Below, in pieces: positions 1-8,319 of a stretch of 21,116 bases of DNA. Origin of the DNA: CAZVWJ01 sp964631325 (GTDB lineage Bacteria; T1Sed10-126); contig CAZVWJ010000044.1 in the NCBI GenBank assembly GCA_964631325.1, positions 1 to 21,116 of the forward strand. The letters are read 5' to 3'. The notes below the pieces were generated by a model that did not search any database, was not told where the DNA came from, and worked only from the letters and a program-made list of their open reading frames with translations. The position numbers were made by a program, and so were the translations under genes. Each line of letters opens with the position of its first letter. Position 1 is the first letter of the stretch.

Positions 1-99
1 GAGAATGAATCCGGAGAGTTATGTGTTCTTCGATAACAATCGCTCAATTTAGGTAAAAATAAAAATGCTCTCTACCATATTATCAAGAGGAGTAAATTC

Positions 100-753
100 A
101 TGAGTTTAAAAAAGAGAACATCTTTTTTATTTGTTTTAGGAGCTATTTTTACATTTCTATTTTTGGTTTCAGCCTGTCAAAATTCTCCAAATCAAAACCA
201 GTCTGAAGCTAATTTTAATCTCCCGGTTCAGGGGGTCAATAAAATTGGTTTTGACCTTGATGACACACTACTTTTTTCTTCTCCGGCGTTTCAACAAGGC
301 TTCAAAAGTAATGTGGAGCCATTTTCCCGTGAATTCTGGGGGGTAGTTAATTCTTCGGACAGAAAATATAGCTGTATTAAGCCCAAGACGCTGAAAATAC
401 TTAATTGGTATAGAAATAAGGGCGCAGAAATTTATATCATTACCGCCCGGGAAGGTTACAAAGGAGATAATTTACGAAATTACCTTGAGGACGCTTATAA
501 CATCCCCCCAAACCACGTCTTTTTTGAATCTGATGGAAAGACCCGGCGACTACAAAAAATTGGAATCAATGTATATTTTGGAGATAGCGACTCCGACATT
601 AAAGAAGCCCAAGCTGCCGGAATTAAAGCTATCCGAATCGAGCGCAGCCCAGAATCTAATTACGATAAAAAGTATCACCCTGGAAAATTCAACGAGCGTA
701 TAATCAAAAATACGGCATCCCATCGTTGTGGCTCAAAAAGTGGGCTGAGATAA
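100..753 (+). CDS. Class B acid phosphatase-like HAD lipoprotein (AphA-like)
   Basis: A 217-residue HAD-superfamily phosphatase predicted to hydrolyse phosphomonoesters outside the cytoplasm. The N-terminus has a basic start, a hydrophobic stretch (about 9-24) and a lipobox LVSAC with Cys26, so it should be a lipoprotein. HAD motif I is FDLDDT at 51-56 (nucleophile Asp52, acid/base Asp54), followed by LLFSSPAF, which is typical of class B acid phosphatases such as E. coli AphA. Motif II is the Thr in IITAR (Thr115), a candidate motif III Lys is Lys147, and motif IV is GDSDSD at 161-166. Length and motif order fit AphA; the lipid anchor differs from the soluble periplasmic E. coli enzyme. GAGGAG lies 7 bases before the ATG. 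It stands alone, just upstream of a tRNA gene. I see no terminator after it. The family is fairly sure, the substrate unknown. Confidence 0.85.
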   Translation: MSLKKRTSFLFVLGAIFTFLFLVSACQNSPNQNQSEANFNLPVQGVNKIGFDLDDTLLFSSPAFQQGFKSNVEPFSREFWGVVNSSDRKYSCIKPKTLKILNWYRNKGAEIYIITAREGYKGDNLRNYLEDAYNIPPNHVFFESDGKTRRLQKIGINVYFGDSDSDIKEAQAAGIKAIRIERSPESNYDKKYHPGKFNERIIKNTASHRCGSKSGLR

Positions 754-772
754 AAATACAAGTTTCCACAAC

Positions 773-845
773 GCGCCCGTAGCTCAGTGGACAGAGCGTC
801 GCCCTCCGGAGGCGAAAGCCGGGGGTTCAAATCCTCCCGGGCGTA
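773..845 (+). tRNA. tRNA-Arg, anticodon CCG
   Basis: A complete 73-base cloverleaf. The acceptor stem is 773-779 with 838-844 (ending in a G-T pair), the D-arm 782-797, the anticodon stem 799-803 with 811-815, and the T-arm 821-837 with a GGTTCAAATCC core. The anticodon at 806-808 is CCG, which reads the arginine codon CGG. A in the D-loop and discriminator A845 are normal for tRNA-Arg. The 3' CCA is not encoded, so it must be added after transcription. It begins 20 bases after the phosphatase stop codon. Confidence 0.95.
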
Positions 846-960
846 TTAGTGTTTTCGCTCGGATTTATCTTCTCTGTTCCCTTCATAAGACCCCGAGCTA
901 TTTTTTCAATCTTACCTTCAAATCTATCTTTGCTGCACAACTTTCTAATAATACCGCAAC

Positions 961-1109
961 GACATTCCGGGTGAAGGCGCGAAGCGCCGGAAGCCCGGGG
1001 CTTGCGTCTCGCGAACTCGTGAAATCCAGAGGTCTTAAAAATTTGGATTGCCGGGTCAAGCCCGGTCTACGATCCTGCGTACGTCAGGGCAATGACAGTT
1101 CGTTAGAAA
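961..1109 (+). repeat. Dispersed palindromic intergenic repeat, copy 1
   Basis: This GC-rich, internally palindromic block differs from its AT-rich surroundings. It contains hairpins such as GGCGCGAAGCGCC (976-988) and CCGGGTCAAGCCCGG (1051-1065). Its right part recurs inverted at 7896-7953: the 18 bases 1061-1078 are identical in reverse complement to 7927-7944, and CGTTAGAAA (1101-1109) matches 7896-7904. The layout, starting near a CATTCCGG motif and ending near GGCAATGAC, resembles widespread non-autonomous REP/MITE-like repeats. The whole gap between tRNA and the next gene (846-1264) holds only this repeat and AT-rich leader sequence. Confidence 0.75.
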
Positions 1110-1264
1110 CTTTTGTCTTTGCTGCTTTAACTTAATTCCAATTCATTATTTCTGTTTATTTGATAAGATTGATATAGTACCTTTACTAAGCTTTTATGGT
1201 TTACCCCAAAAAATACTTTTAAGATTTTTGGTCGGGCTAAATTTATCATCTGAGGTCATTTTTA

Positions 1265-2653
1265 ATGTCCTTTCCAGGTTTGCTGATTTTATTCCTCGGA
1301 ATTATTTTTATATTTTCCCTGATATTAATAGTCAGCCAGTTTTTCAGTCGGGAAAAAGAGCTTTTAAACGAAGCCGAAGAACAAATCGCCGAGGGGGAAC
1401 GGAAGCAAGCTTCCTCACTTCTTTCCCGGGTGCTTGAATTAAATCCATCCAATCCTCAGGCTCGCTGGCTTCTGGGAAAAGTAATGGAAGTGGCCGGGAA
1501 TTACTCCGGTGCTGCAAAGCATTATCAATACTGTTTGGAAAATGAAATATTGCCTTCCAATATATCCCGGGAAGAAGCCCTTCAACGTCTTGAAAAGATT
1601 TACAGTCACGCAGGTCCACTGAGCAAGGCTATCCGGGTAACCAATGAACTAATGGATATCAATCCTGATGAGCCCGATTACCTACTTAAACGGGGAAAAT
1701 TAAATTATAAAGCAGAACGTTACGGAGAAGCGGTTCAGGATTTTCAAAAATTACAGGATGATTTTGACAATCCACCTGAGAAAACTACTCTATTTTTGGC
1801 TCGAAGCTATTACAGTCTGGGGTCACTTACCCAGGCGCTAAGTGCTTACAGGAATTACATTAAAACTGAGCCCGGTGATCTTGATGCAGTTCTGGAAGCG
1901 GCCAGTGTAGCGGAAGAAAGTGAAGACTATTCCGAGGCTCAAAGTTTATATGAACGGGTTCGGGCAAAAGGTAATAATTCATATTTTACCCGGGCTACTC
2001 TGGCACTTGTTCGTTTGAATATAATTGAAGGAACATATCAGCGCGGCCAGGAATATCTCGATGATCTGACGGAATTACGAGAGTCGGGGGAATTACCAAG
2101 TCAATACGATTTAAATTACCTTTACTTGAAAGCCAAATTTATGGAGTCACAGGGCGGGCACGAAGAGGCATTAAATTTATTCAGAAAAATATATGACCGT
2201 AAACCTGATTATAAAGACGTTGAGGAAATACTGTCCAACGAAATAGAAAAAATGGATGAGGAAGATTTAATTGAGCGATTTATGCGAATGGACCGGGATG
2301 AATTTGCTCTTACTGCTGAAAAAATTACTGAGAGCATGGGATATAAGGTTGTCAGCAGTGATACCTTTGGCCCGGAGGAAGTAAATATCACGGCCCAGGA
2401 TGATTCACAAGTTTTTAAAGTAGATCGGATCCTGTTAACATTCAAACGCTGGGATCAAATAATAGCCGAATGGCCGCTAAAAGAATTTGAACTGGAGCTT
2501 CTGGAAAAAAGGTTTGACAAAGGAATTTTTGTGTCTCCGAAGGGTTTTAAACCAAGCGCGATCAATTTCTCCGAGCAGGGCATGGTCCAAACTGTAGGCC
2601 CGGACAAATTACTTACTCATTTGCGGGAGGCATTTAAATATAAAACGTTATGA
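1265..2653 (+). CDS. Membrane-anchored TPR protein with degenerate Mrr-like C-terminal domain
   Basis: A 462-residue protein I do not recognise as a named gene. Residues 4-27 form one transmembrane helix. About six tetratricopeptide-type helical repeats follow (about 35-330), including LLGKVMEVAGNYSGAAKHYQ and KRGKLNYKAERYGEAVQDFQ. Residues 341-458 resemble the Mrr-type PD-(D/E)XK nuclease domain: an ExxxTAEKITESMGY start, a VNITA strand, the TFKRW strand, then KGIFVSPKGFKPSAI and a final VGPDKLLTHL. The position where active Mrr nucleases carry the catalytic Asp (GxDI) reads Asn374 here, while Lys394 could be the conserved Lys, so the domain is probably non-catalytic. GAGG lies 9 bases before the ATG. 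The stop overlaps the SecA start in ATGA, so the two are translationally coupled. TPR scaffolding near the translocase is an inference. Confidence 0.8.
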   Translation: MSFPGLLILFLGIIFIFSLILIVSQFFSREKELLNEAEEQIAEGERKQASSLLSRVLELNPSNPQARWLLGKVMEVAGNYSGAAKHYQYCLENEILPSNISREEALQRLEKIYSHAGPLSKAIRVTNELMDINPDEPDYLLKRGKLNYKAERYGEAVQDFQKLQDDFDNPPEKTTLFLARSYYSLGSLTQALSAYRNYIKTEPGDLDAVLEAASVAEESEDYSEAQSLYERVRAKGNNSYFTRATLALVRLNIIEGTYQRGQEYLDDLTELRESGELPSQYDLNYLYLKAKFMESQGGHEEALNLFRKIYDRKPDYKDVEEILSNEIEKMDEEDLIERFMRMDRDEFALTAEKITESMGYKVVSSDTFGPEEVNITAQDDSQVFKVDRILLTFKRWDQIIAEWPLKEFELELLEKRFDKGIFVSPKGFKPSAINFSEQGMVQTVGPDKLLTHLREAFKYKTL

Positions 2654-5600
2654 AAAATTTCATTCCTTTTGTTGATAAAATTCTTCGATTTTTCTTCGGT
2701 TCCAAACAGGAACGGGATTTACAGCAGCTCCAGCCGATGGTGGAGCTTATCAATCTATTTGAACGTACTGTTCACGATCGTCCCGACTCCTGGTTCACTG
2801 GTCGAACCAATAAATTCCGCCGGCTGATCAACGAGGAATTTTCGCCGGAAGAAAGAGCTGATTATTACCGGTCAGTGTTAACTGAAACTCAACAAAAAAT
2901 AAACCAGTTAGACATCGACAAGGTAGCCGAAGATTTCGCTTCCCGTCTTCTGGCAAATCGGGAAGAATTACTTGAAAAATATAAAGAAGACGCTTTTCGT
3001 GGCGCCATTGAAGCTCCACTGAAGCCAGCAAATATTGAGAAATTGAAAAGGAATTACCGTAAGAGAATTGATTCCTGGCAACAACAGAGTCCGGAAGAAT
3101 TAGAACAACAATTTTCCCGGCTCTGGGACCATTTTTACAGTGAAGCACCGGAAGATAAAATTCAAAAAAAGTTGTGGTTTTTAATTCCGGAAGCTTTTGC
3201 AATGGTTCGAGAAATAGCCCATCGTCGTCTCGGGCTCCGTCACTACGACGTCCAGGTTCTCGGGGGAATTGCGCTCCATGAAGGACGAATTACAGAAATG
3301 AAAACAGGAGAGGGAAAAACTCTGGCTGCAACAATGCCTCTTTACCTGAACAGTCTCCTTGAGCGGGGCTGCCACCTGGTTACAGTTAACAACTATCTTG
3401 CACGCCGGGATGCCCGCTGGATGGGGGAAATCTATGAAAAGTTAGGAGTATCCGTGGGCCTGATTCAGGAGGGGATGAAACCCGGGGACCGCAAGCCAGA
3501 ATACACTCAAGATATCACTTACGGAACAAACAATGAAATCGGGTTTGATTACCTGCGGGACAATATGGCCGTCGATCCGGAGGACATTGTCCAGCCGGAG
3601 CACTACTATGCCATTATTGACGAAGTAGATAGCGTTTTAATCGACGAAGCACGCACTCCCCTGATAATCAGTGGTCAGGCTGACAAACCAGTCAGTCTTT
3701 ACCGAAAGTTAGACGGGGTGGCCCGCTCTCTCCAAGAAAATAAGGATTACGAAATCGACGAAAAAAAGCACTCCGTCAGTCTGCTTGATGAGGGGACAGA
3801 TAAAGTTGAGGAAAAGTTAGACCTGGATAACTTGTTCAGCACCGCCAACATGGAACTTGTTCACCATATTCACCAATCTATCCGAGCTCATAAACTTTAC
3901 GAGCGGGACAGTGAATATGTTGTCAAGGACGGTCAGGTAATCATCGTTGATGAATTCACCGGTCGGCTTCAGCCAGGTAGACGATTCAGCGAAGGTCTAC
4001 ACCAGGCAATTGAAGCAAAAGAAGGAGTAGAAATAGAACAGGAAAACAAGACTCTGGCCACTATTACCATTCAGAACTTTTTTCGAATGTACGACAAACT
4101 GGCCGGAATGACCGGAACTGCCGACACGGAAGCCGAGGAATTTCAGGAAATTTATGACCTGGACGTAGTCGTGGTTCCTACCAACGACCCGGATATCCGG
4201 GTTGATAAGGACGATGCTATTTACCGGACACAAGAGGAAAAATATCGAGCTGTAATCAATGAGATAGAACACTTGCACGAGCATGGCCAACCCGTCCTGG
4301 TTGGCACAATTGATATTGAAACCAGTGAATTGCTTGGCCGCATGCTGGCTGAGAAAGGAATTGATCACGAAATATTAAATGCCAAAAATCATGAGAAAGA
4401 AGCGGCAATAATTGCCCGGGCCGGGCAGGCTGGAGCAGTTACTATTGCCACCAATATGGCCGGTCGGGGCACAGATATTGTCCTTGGTGAGGATGTCATC
4501 AAAGAGGACTGTCCAATTCAGCCCGAGGAGGATCCAGAAGCTGATCCTTACTGCCCGCACGACCCAAACTGCGGTTTGCATGTGCTGGGAACAGAACGGC
4601 ATGAAGCCCGTCGAATTGATAACCAACTCCGGGGTAGAACCGCTCGCCAGGGGGATCCGGGAGCAAGCCAATTTTTTGTTTCCCTGGAAGACGATCTTAT
4701 GCGCCTGTTTGGTTCTGATCGGATCTCCGGGATCCTGCAGAAACTTGGGCTGGAAGAGGGTCAACGAATAGAGCACCCGTGGATCAGCAAATCGATTAAG
4801 CGAGCCCAATCCAAGGTCGAATCACATAATTTTGAAATACGCAAACAGCTTTTAGAATATGACAACGTCCTCGACCGACAACGAAAAATTATCTATAATG
4901 AGCGGACCAAGGCGCTCAAAGAGTCTGACGTCAGTGGAACAGTTGAACGATTCATTAATGCTCAGGTGGAAGAATGGCTGGAATACCACGCAGTTGACCG
5001 ACGTCCCGCTATTGACTGGCCGCTGGAGGAACTTTTGGACGATGTGGAATCTCTAATCGATTGGCAGCCCAACGAAGAAAAAGCAGAGCGCTGGCAGAAG
5101 AAACGACGGGAGGAAATCAAGGATCTCCTGCTGGAAGAAATACACGGTCTTTACCAGCAGCGGGAGGAAGAGTTAGGCGAAGAAATTATCCGGGATATGG
5201 AAAAACAGCTTCTCCTCCAGGTCATCGATACTCATTGGAAAGATCACTTGCACGCAATGGATAGTTTAAAGCAGGGAATTCACCTGGAGGGGATGGCCCA
5301 GAAGGATCCCCTGGTTGAATATAAACGCCAGGGATTTGAAATGTTTGAAACTCTCCAGACAAGAATTCGCGAAGACTTGCTCAGGTTTCTCTTTCAGGTG
5401 GAAGTAGTAGCCGAAATGCCTGGCCTCGAATCCCCGGAAGTTACCGAATTTAAACACGATGAGTTCCAGCAAATGGGTGACCTGCTGGAAGATGAAACCG
5501 CGGAAGCTCAACAGGAGGCCGTCCGCAGTGGAAAAAGTGGTGGTAGTTCCGACGAATCCACCCGGGGAACAGTGGTTAAAGAAAAAGACGTGGGCCGTAA

Positions 5601-5658
5601 TGATCCCTGTCCCTGTGGTAGTGGCAAAAAATATAAATATTGTTGTGACCAGGATTAA
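2650..5658 (+). CDS. secA: Preprotein translocase ATPase SecA
   Basis: SecA drives unfolded precursor proteins through SecYEG by ATP hydrolysis. At 1002 residues it is longer than the E. coli (901) and B. subtilis (841) proteins. Visible landmarks are Walker A MKTGEGKT (about 217-224), the DEVD box with IDEARTPLIISG (about 324-341), GRGTDI at 605-610, GTERHEARRIDNQLRGRTARQGDPG (helicase motif VI region) and the C-terminal zinc-binding tail with Cys987, Cys989, Cys998 and Cys999. Part of the extra length is at the N-terminus, where about 70 residues precede the usual start of conserved sequence, and part is a short insertion after GRGTDI carrying Cys621, Cys635, His637 and Cys641. Its ATG overlaps the stop of the preceding TPR gene, and another membrane TPR gene follows 24 bases later. 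The tail suggests the SecB/ribosome-binding type of SecA. Confidence 0.97.
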   Translation: MKNFIPFVDKILRFFFGSKQERDLQQLQPMVELINLFERTVHDRPDSWFTGRTNKFRRLINEEFSPEERADYYRSVLTETQQKINQLDIDKVAEDFASRLLANREELLEKYKEDAFRGAIEAPLKPANIEKLKRNYRKRIDSWQQQSPEELEQQFSRLWDHFYSEAPEDKIQKKLWFLIPEAFAMVREIAHRRLGLRHYDVQVLGGIALHEGRITEMKTGEGKTLAATMPLYLNSLLERGCHLVTVNNYLARRDARWMGEIYEKLGVSVGLIQEGMKPGDRKPEYTQDITYGTNNEIGFDYLRDNMAVDPEDIVQPEHYYAIIDEVDSVLIDEARTPLIISGQADKPVSLYRKLDGVARSLQENKDYEIDEKKHSVSLLDEGTDKVEEKLDLDNLFSTANMELVHHIHQSIRAHKLYERDSEYVVKDGQVIIVDEFTGRLQPGRRFSEGLHQAIEAKEGVEIEQENKTLATITIQNFFRMYDKLAGMTGTADTEAEEFQEIYDLDVVVVPTNDPDIRVDKDDAIYRTQEEKYRAVINEIEHLHEHGQPVLVGTIDIETSELLGRMLAEKGIDHEILNAKNHEKEAAIIARAGQAGAVTIATNMAGRGTDIVLGEDVIKEDCPIQPEEDPEADPYCPHDPNCGLHVLGTERHEARRIDNQLRGRTARQGDPGASQFFVSLEDDLMRLFGSDRISGILQKLGLEEGQRIEHPWISKSIKRAQSKVESHNFEIRKQLLEYDNVLDRQRKIIYNERTKALKESDVSGTVERFINAQVEEWLEYHAVDRRPAIDWPLEELLDDVESLIDWQPNEEKAERWQKKRREEIKDLLLEEIHGLYQQREEELGEEIIRDMEKQLLLQVIDTHWKDHLHAMDSLKQGIHLEGMAQKDPLVEYKRQGFEMFETLQTRIREDLLRFLFQVEVVAEMPGLESPEVTEFKHDEFQQMGDLLEDETAEAQQEAVRSGKSGGSSDESTRGTVVKEKDVGRNDPCPCGSGKKYKYCCDQD

Positions 5659-5682
5659 TTAAAATCTTATTTGAGGTGAAAA

Positions 5683-6870
5683 GTGGTTGTGAGTGAAGAA
5701 AGTCAAACAAACGGTGAGAAACTTTCCCCGGAAGACTACGATAAATTCCTGAATATAAAAACTAACTGGCTAACTGGAATGTTTTGTATTATTTTTGTAA
5801 TTCTCTCGGGACTTCTTTACTGGTTCAGCATTACTATGCGGGCCAACTCCAACAAGCGTGTCCGCGAGGCGACTTATATTATTAATCGGGCCGATACCAT
5901 ACCCGGCAAAATTTCGCCGCGGGCGCTTGAACTTGAGGAAATGAAAATAAACACCCAGAAAGAACGAGACTGGCTTCTCTCAAAAATGGCGGCTGACAGC
6001 TATGCCAAAAGACTCCAACGGCAGCTTAGAAAGAAATTTCAGCAAAATTCCTTCTATATCAATCTCCCGCCGGATTGGAAAAGTCAAATTTCTCCTGAAT
6101 TGCAAAAATGGTACAATAAAAAGCGCCAGAAACGCTACGCTCAATTAAATCGCCTGTACCAAAAATTACCTGAATTTGTGGATAAAAATCTGAGCCGGCT
6201 CAATCGGCTCGAAAAAATCCGTAAAAGTCTTGAGCTTGGCGACACCTTTGCCGCTCCACTAAAACGATATGAATCGACCCGCAAAAGATTCAGAAAAACA
6301 TTGCTCGATTTACAAAAAAATCTTGAAAAAATAGGGCAAACTAAACTGGATCAACCTCGAATTATCCCCGCAGTTTACCAGGCAATGGTCCCTCTGCCCG
6401 ACCTGATGAACCGGATGGCCTTACAGTACCGTCGTTTCAGTTCCCTGGTCAGCGCCCCGGCAGCCTACCTTTACGCCGAACAATTTCTTCACGATGCCCT
6501 GCGTATCGATCCCAAGAATCCCGAGGCGTACTATCAACTGGGGCGAGTCTATCAAAAGCTGGGGCTGGATGTAATTTCCAGTGAACACTACATCTGGGCT
6601 TTGAAAGCACAATCGGACTTTCCCCGGGGGCCGCAGATAATTGAGATGTTTAAAAAGGAACTCCAGCAGGATACCACCTCTGCCCGAGCCTATTATAACC
6701 TTGCTTTTGCCTATCATGAGGTGGGCCGCAAGCAGGAAGCTAAAAAACAGCTATACCGGGTGCTGGAACTGGAACAGGGTAAATCCTCCATGGTTAAAGT
6801 TCTTGCCCGTAAACGGTTGGATTACATTAAACACGGCGCCAGTATTTACAACAAGCTCACTTACCACTGA
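5683..6870 (+). CDS. Single-pass membrane protein with C-terminal TPR repeats, unknown function
   Basis: A 395-residue protein with no named family I recognise. Residues 1-28 are polar, 29-51 form one transmembrane helix, and about 55-260 are Lys/Arg- and Gln-rich helices with coiled-coil character. The C-terminus has tetratricopeptide units, clearest in PEAYYQLGRVYQKLGLDVIS and ARAYYNLAFAYHEVGRKQEA. It is probably anchored in the inner membrane with the repeats on the outer face (topology inferred). The start is GTG; GAGGTG precedes it by 4 bases, and an in-frame GTG at 5689 with 10-base spacing is the alternative. It sits between secA and cutA with short gaps, so it is likely cotranscribed. 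Two TPR membrane proteins flanking secA suggest an envelope assembly role, but that is inference. Confidence 0.8.
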   Translation: MVVSEESQTNGEKLSPEDYDKFLNIKTNWLTGMFCIIFVILSGLLYWFSITMRANSNKRVREATYIINRADTIPGKISPRALELEEMKINTQKERDWLLSKMAADSYAKRLQRQLRKKFQQNSFYINLPPDWKSQISPELQKWYNKKRQKRYAQLNRLYQKLPEFVDKNLSRLNRLEKIRKSLELGDTFAAPLKRYESTRKRFRKTLLDLQKNLEKIGQTKLDQPRIIPAVYQAMVPLPDLMNRMALQYRRFSSLVSAPAAYLYAEQFLHDALRIDPKNPEAYYQLGRVYQKLGLDVISSEHYIWALKAQSDFPRGPQIIEMFKKELQQDTTSARAYYNLAFAYHEVGRKQEAKKQLYRVLELEQGKSSMVKVLARKRLDYIKHGASIYNKLTYH

Positions 6871-6873
6871 ATT

Positions 6874-7194
6874 ATGGGTTCTGATTGCTTGTTGATAAAA
6901 ACGACGCTGGAGACACGGGAAGCGGCTGAGCGAATTGCCCGTCAGCTCGTTGAGAAAAAACTGGCCGCCTGTGTGAGCCGCGGCCAACCGGTTACTTCCT
7001 TCTACCGCTGGCAGGGAGAATTAGTGGAGGAGGAAGAGTGGCCCCTCCTGATAAAAACCAGCCGGAGCCGTTGCGAAGAGATTACCCGGTGGCTCGAAGA
7101 AAACCATCCCTACGATTGTCCGGAAATTCTTGTTCAAACAGTTGACTCAGCCAACAAAGATTACGAAAATTGGCTGAAAGACACCCTTCCTTAA
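6874..7194 (+). CDS. cutA: CutA family divalent-cation tolerance protein
   Basis: A 106-residue cytosolic protein of the CutA family, small trimeric proteins linked to copper and other divalent-metal tolerance whose exact role is unsettled. Family hallmarks are the N-terminal strand with ETREAAERIARQLVEKKLAAC, the central TSFYRWQGELVEEEEWPLLIKT and the C-terminal HPYDCPEIL followed by a YENWL motif. Length is normal for the family. The ATG is only 3 bases after the upstream stop and I see no clear Shine-Dalgarno sequence, so translation is probably coupled to the upstream TPR gene. Likely the last gene of the TPR-secA-TPR-cutA run, since a hairpin follows. Confidence 0.93.
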   Translation: MGSDCLLIKTTLETREAAERIARQLVEKKLAACVSRGQPVTSFYRWQGELVEEEEWPLLIKTSRSRCEEITRWLEENHPYDCPEILVQTVDSANKDYENWLKDTLP

Positions 7195-7225
7195 CCTCTC
7201 CCCCTTTACTTCCCATTCCTTAAAT

Positions 7226-7260
7226 TTTCAGTCAAGAATCGACTGAAATTGTCGATTTTA
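7226..7260 (+). terminator. Possible intrinsic terminator after cutA
   Basis: TTTCAGTC (7226-7233) and GACTGAAA (7241-7248) form a perfect 8-bp stem with a 7-base loop. The following sequence, TTGTCGATTTTA, is only moderately T-rich, so termination may be weak. It lies 30 bases after the cutA stop and separates that operon from the L,D-transpeptidase gene. Confidence 0.5.
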
Positions 7261-7318
7261 TATAGTGGATAACCATTTATTTGACTGAATATATTTACTG
7301 GAATGGAAGGTGTCATCT

Positions 7319-7879
7319 GTGTTCAAAATAAAATACTCTCTTATATTACCACTATTTTGTCTGCTGTTAGTGCTTTTCTTAACTCCCACCCAAGGAGTTG
7401 AACAGGCCCCGGGGGGGAAAGTAAAAGAACCTGAGATAAAAAAAATACTCATTGGCCTGAAAGAGTTGAAATTGCTTGCATTTTCAAATGGGAATCTAGT
7501 GTTTAAATTTCCAGTTGCTGTTGGAGCTGATACCGGGCCCAGTCCGACAGGGGAATTTAAAGTTGTTAACAGACTGAAAAATCCTTGGTATACACCCGGC
7601 GATGAACCGGCGAAAGCTCCCGGACCCAACAATCCCCTGGGCACCAGGTGGATTGGAATCAGTAAACCTCATTACGGAATTCATGGGACAAAAAATCCCG
7701 CTTCGATAGGTACCCGCTCATCGGAGGGCTGTATTCGTCTGTATAATCGTGACGTAGAGAAATTATACCAGCATGTAAATCGAGGAACCCGGGTAATTAT
7801 CAAGCAAAAACTTGAAAATGGTCTCACCAAAATGGCTGCAAAACATCCCGGAAAATCCAGCCGCGAAGACGAAAGTTAA
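7319..7879 (+). CDS. Secreted L,D-transpeptidase (YkuD domain)
   Basis: A 186-residue enzyme of the YkuD family. These enzymes form 3-3 cross-links in peptidoglycan or attach proteins to it, using a catalytic Cys. A hydrophobic signal or anchor segment covers residues 5-22. The domain shows strands KKILIGLKELKLLAF and FKFPVAVG, the GPSPTGEFKV turn, His118 and HGT at 122-124, and the active-site motif SSEGCIRL with Cys138. The best start is GTG at 7319: GGAAGG ends 8 bases upstream, whereas an in-frame GTG at 7310 overlaps that ribosome site. The C-terminus is a short basic and charged tail. It appears monocistronic, between a hairpin and a repeat-rich region. Confidence 0.9.
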   Translation: MFKIKYSLILPLFCLLLVLFLTPTQGVEQAPGGKVKEPEIKKILIGLKELKLLAFSNGNLVFKFPVAVGADTGPSPTGEFKVVNRLKNPWYTPGDEPAKAPGPNNPLGTRWIGISKPHYGIHGTKNPASIGTRSSEGCIRLYNRDVEKLYQHVNRGTRVIIKQKLENGLTKMAAKHPGKSSREDES

Positions 7880-7895
7880 AGTAGTTTTAGCGAAC

Positions 7896-7953
7896 TTTCT
7901 AACGCACCGCCATTTTCCTGACAAATGCAGGATCGTAGACCGGGTTTGCGCCC
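7896..7953 (-). repeat. Dispersed palindromic intergenic repeat, copy 2 (inverted)
   Basis: The reverse complement of this stretch matches 1053-1109. Shared blocks are an 18-base identity (7927-7944 with 1061-1078), the TTTCTAACG end (7896-7904) and a similar GTCAGG-AATG core. The copy covers only the right part of the element seen at 961-1109. It begins 17 bases after the L,D-transpeptidase stop. Confidence 0.75.
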
Positions 7954-8000
7954 GCCGGGGTTGTCAACTGTAACTTTCCCCCCTACACTTAATCTGGATT

Positions 8001-8298
8001 GTAAATATAACAGGTTTGCTTTGTTCACTTTTTTCTCGTAAATGTTCTATATATGACAGGTTTCTTTTGCTTACTTTTCTTNNNNNNNNNNNNNNNNNNN
8101 NNNNNNNNNNNNNNNNNNNNNNNNNNNNNNNNNNNNNNNNNNNNNNNNNNNNNNNNNNNNNNNNNNNNNNNNNNNNNNNNNCTCGTAAATGTTCTATATA
8201 TGGCAGGTTTCTTTTGCTTACTTTTCTTCTCGTAAATGTTCTATATATGGCAGGTTTCTTTTGCTTACTTTTCTTCTCGTAAAAGAAAAGTAAGTAAA
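8001..8298. repeat. 47-bp tandem repeat array interrupted by the assembly gap
   Basis: Full 47-base units lie at 8035-8081, 8182-8228 and 8229-8275. The last two are identical and the first differs at one position (GACAGG for GGCAGG). A diverged, shortened copy precedes them at about 8001-8034, and a partial unit start (CTCGTAA) follows at 8276. Units abut directly with no spacers, so this is not a CRISPR array. The gap falls exactly between two units, so the true copy number is unknown. The last unit's end pairs with 8283-8298 to form a palindrome. Confidence 0.9.
8082..8181. other. Assembly gap, 100 N
   Basis: Exactly 100 unknown bases, the usual placeholder for a scaffold gap of unestimated size. 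Both edges fall on the boundaries of 47-bp repeat units, so the gap was probably caused by the repeat array. Any ORF translated across it is an artefact. Confidence 0.99.
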
Positions 8299-8307
8299 TC
8301 TTTTTTT
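8260..8307 (+). terminator. Terminator-like hairpin directly upstream of polX
   Basis: The 16 bases 8260-8275 pair with 8283-8298 with one mismatch around a 7-base loop (CTCGTAA), and a TCTTTTTTT tract follows (8299-8307). This has the form of an intrinsic terminator, although the stem is AT-rich. It would end transcription coming through the repeat array. The polX ribosome site GAGG starts right after the T-tract, so the hairpin may also attenuate or insulate polX. Confidence 0.6.
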
Positions 8308-8319
8308 GAGGTTTTTTTG

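Noticed and set aside
4375..4809. 144-codon ORF antisense to secA
   Set aside because: SecA is fully conserved here; the antisense frame is a by-product of its codon use.
8001..8298. CRISPR array
   Set aside because: Units are 47 bp and abut directly without spacers, with no cas genes in the window.
8016..8319. Coding start of polX at 8236, or ORFs across the gap
   Set aside because: These translate only repeat sequence or N; the GTG at 8320 has a proper ribosome site and gives a normal-length PolX.
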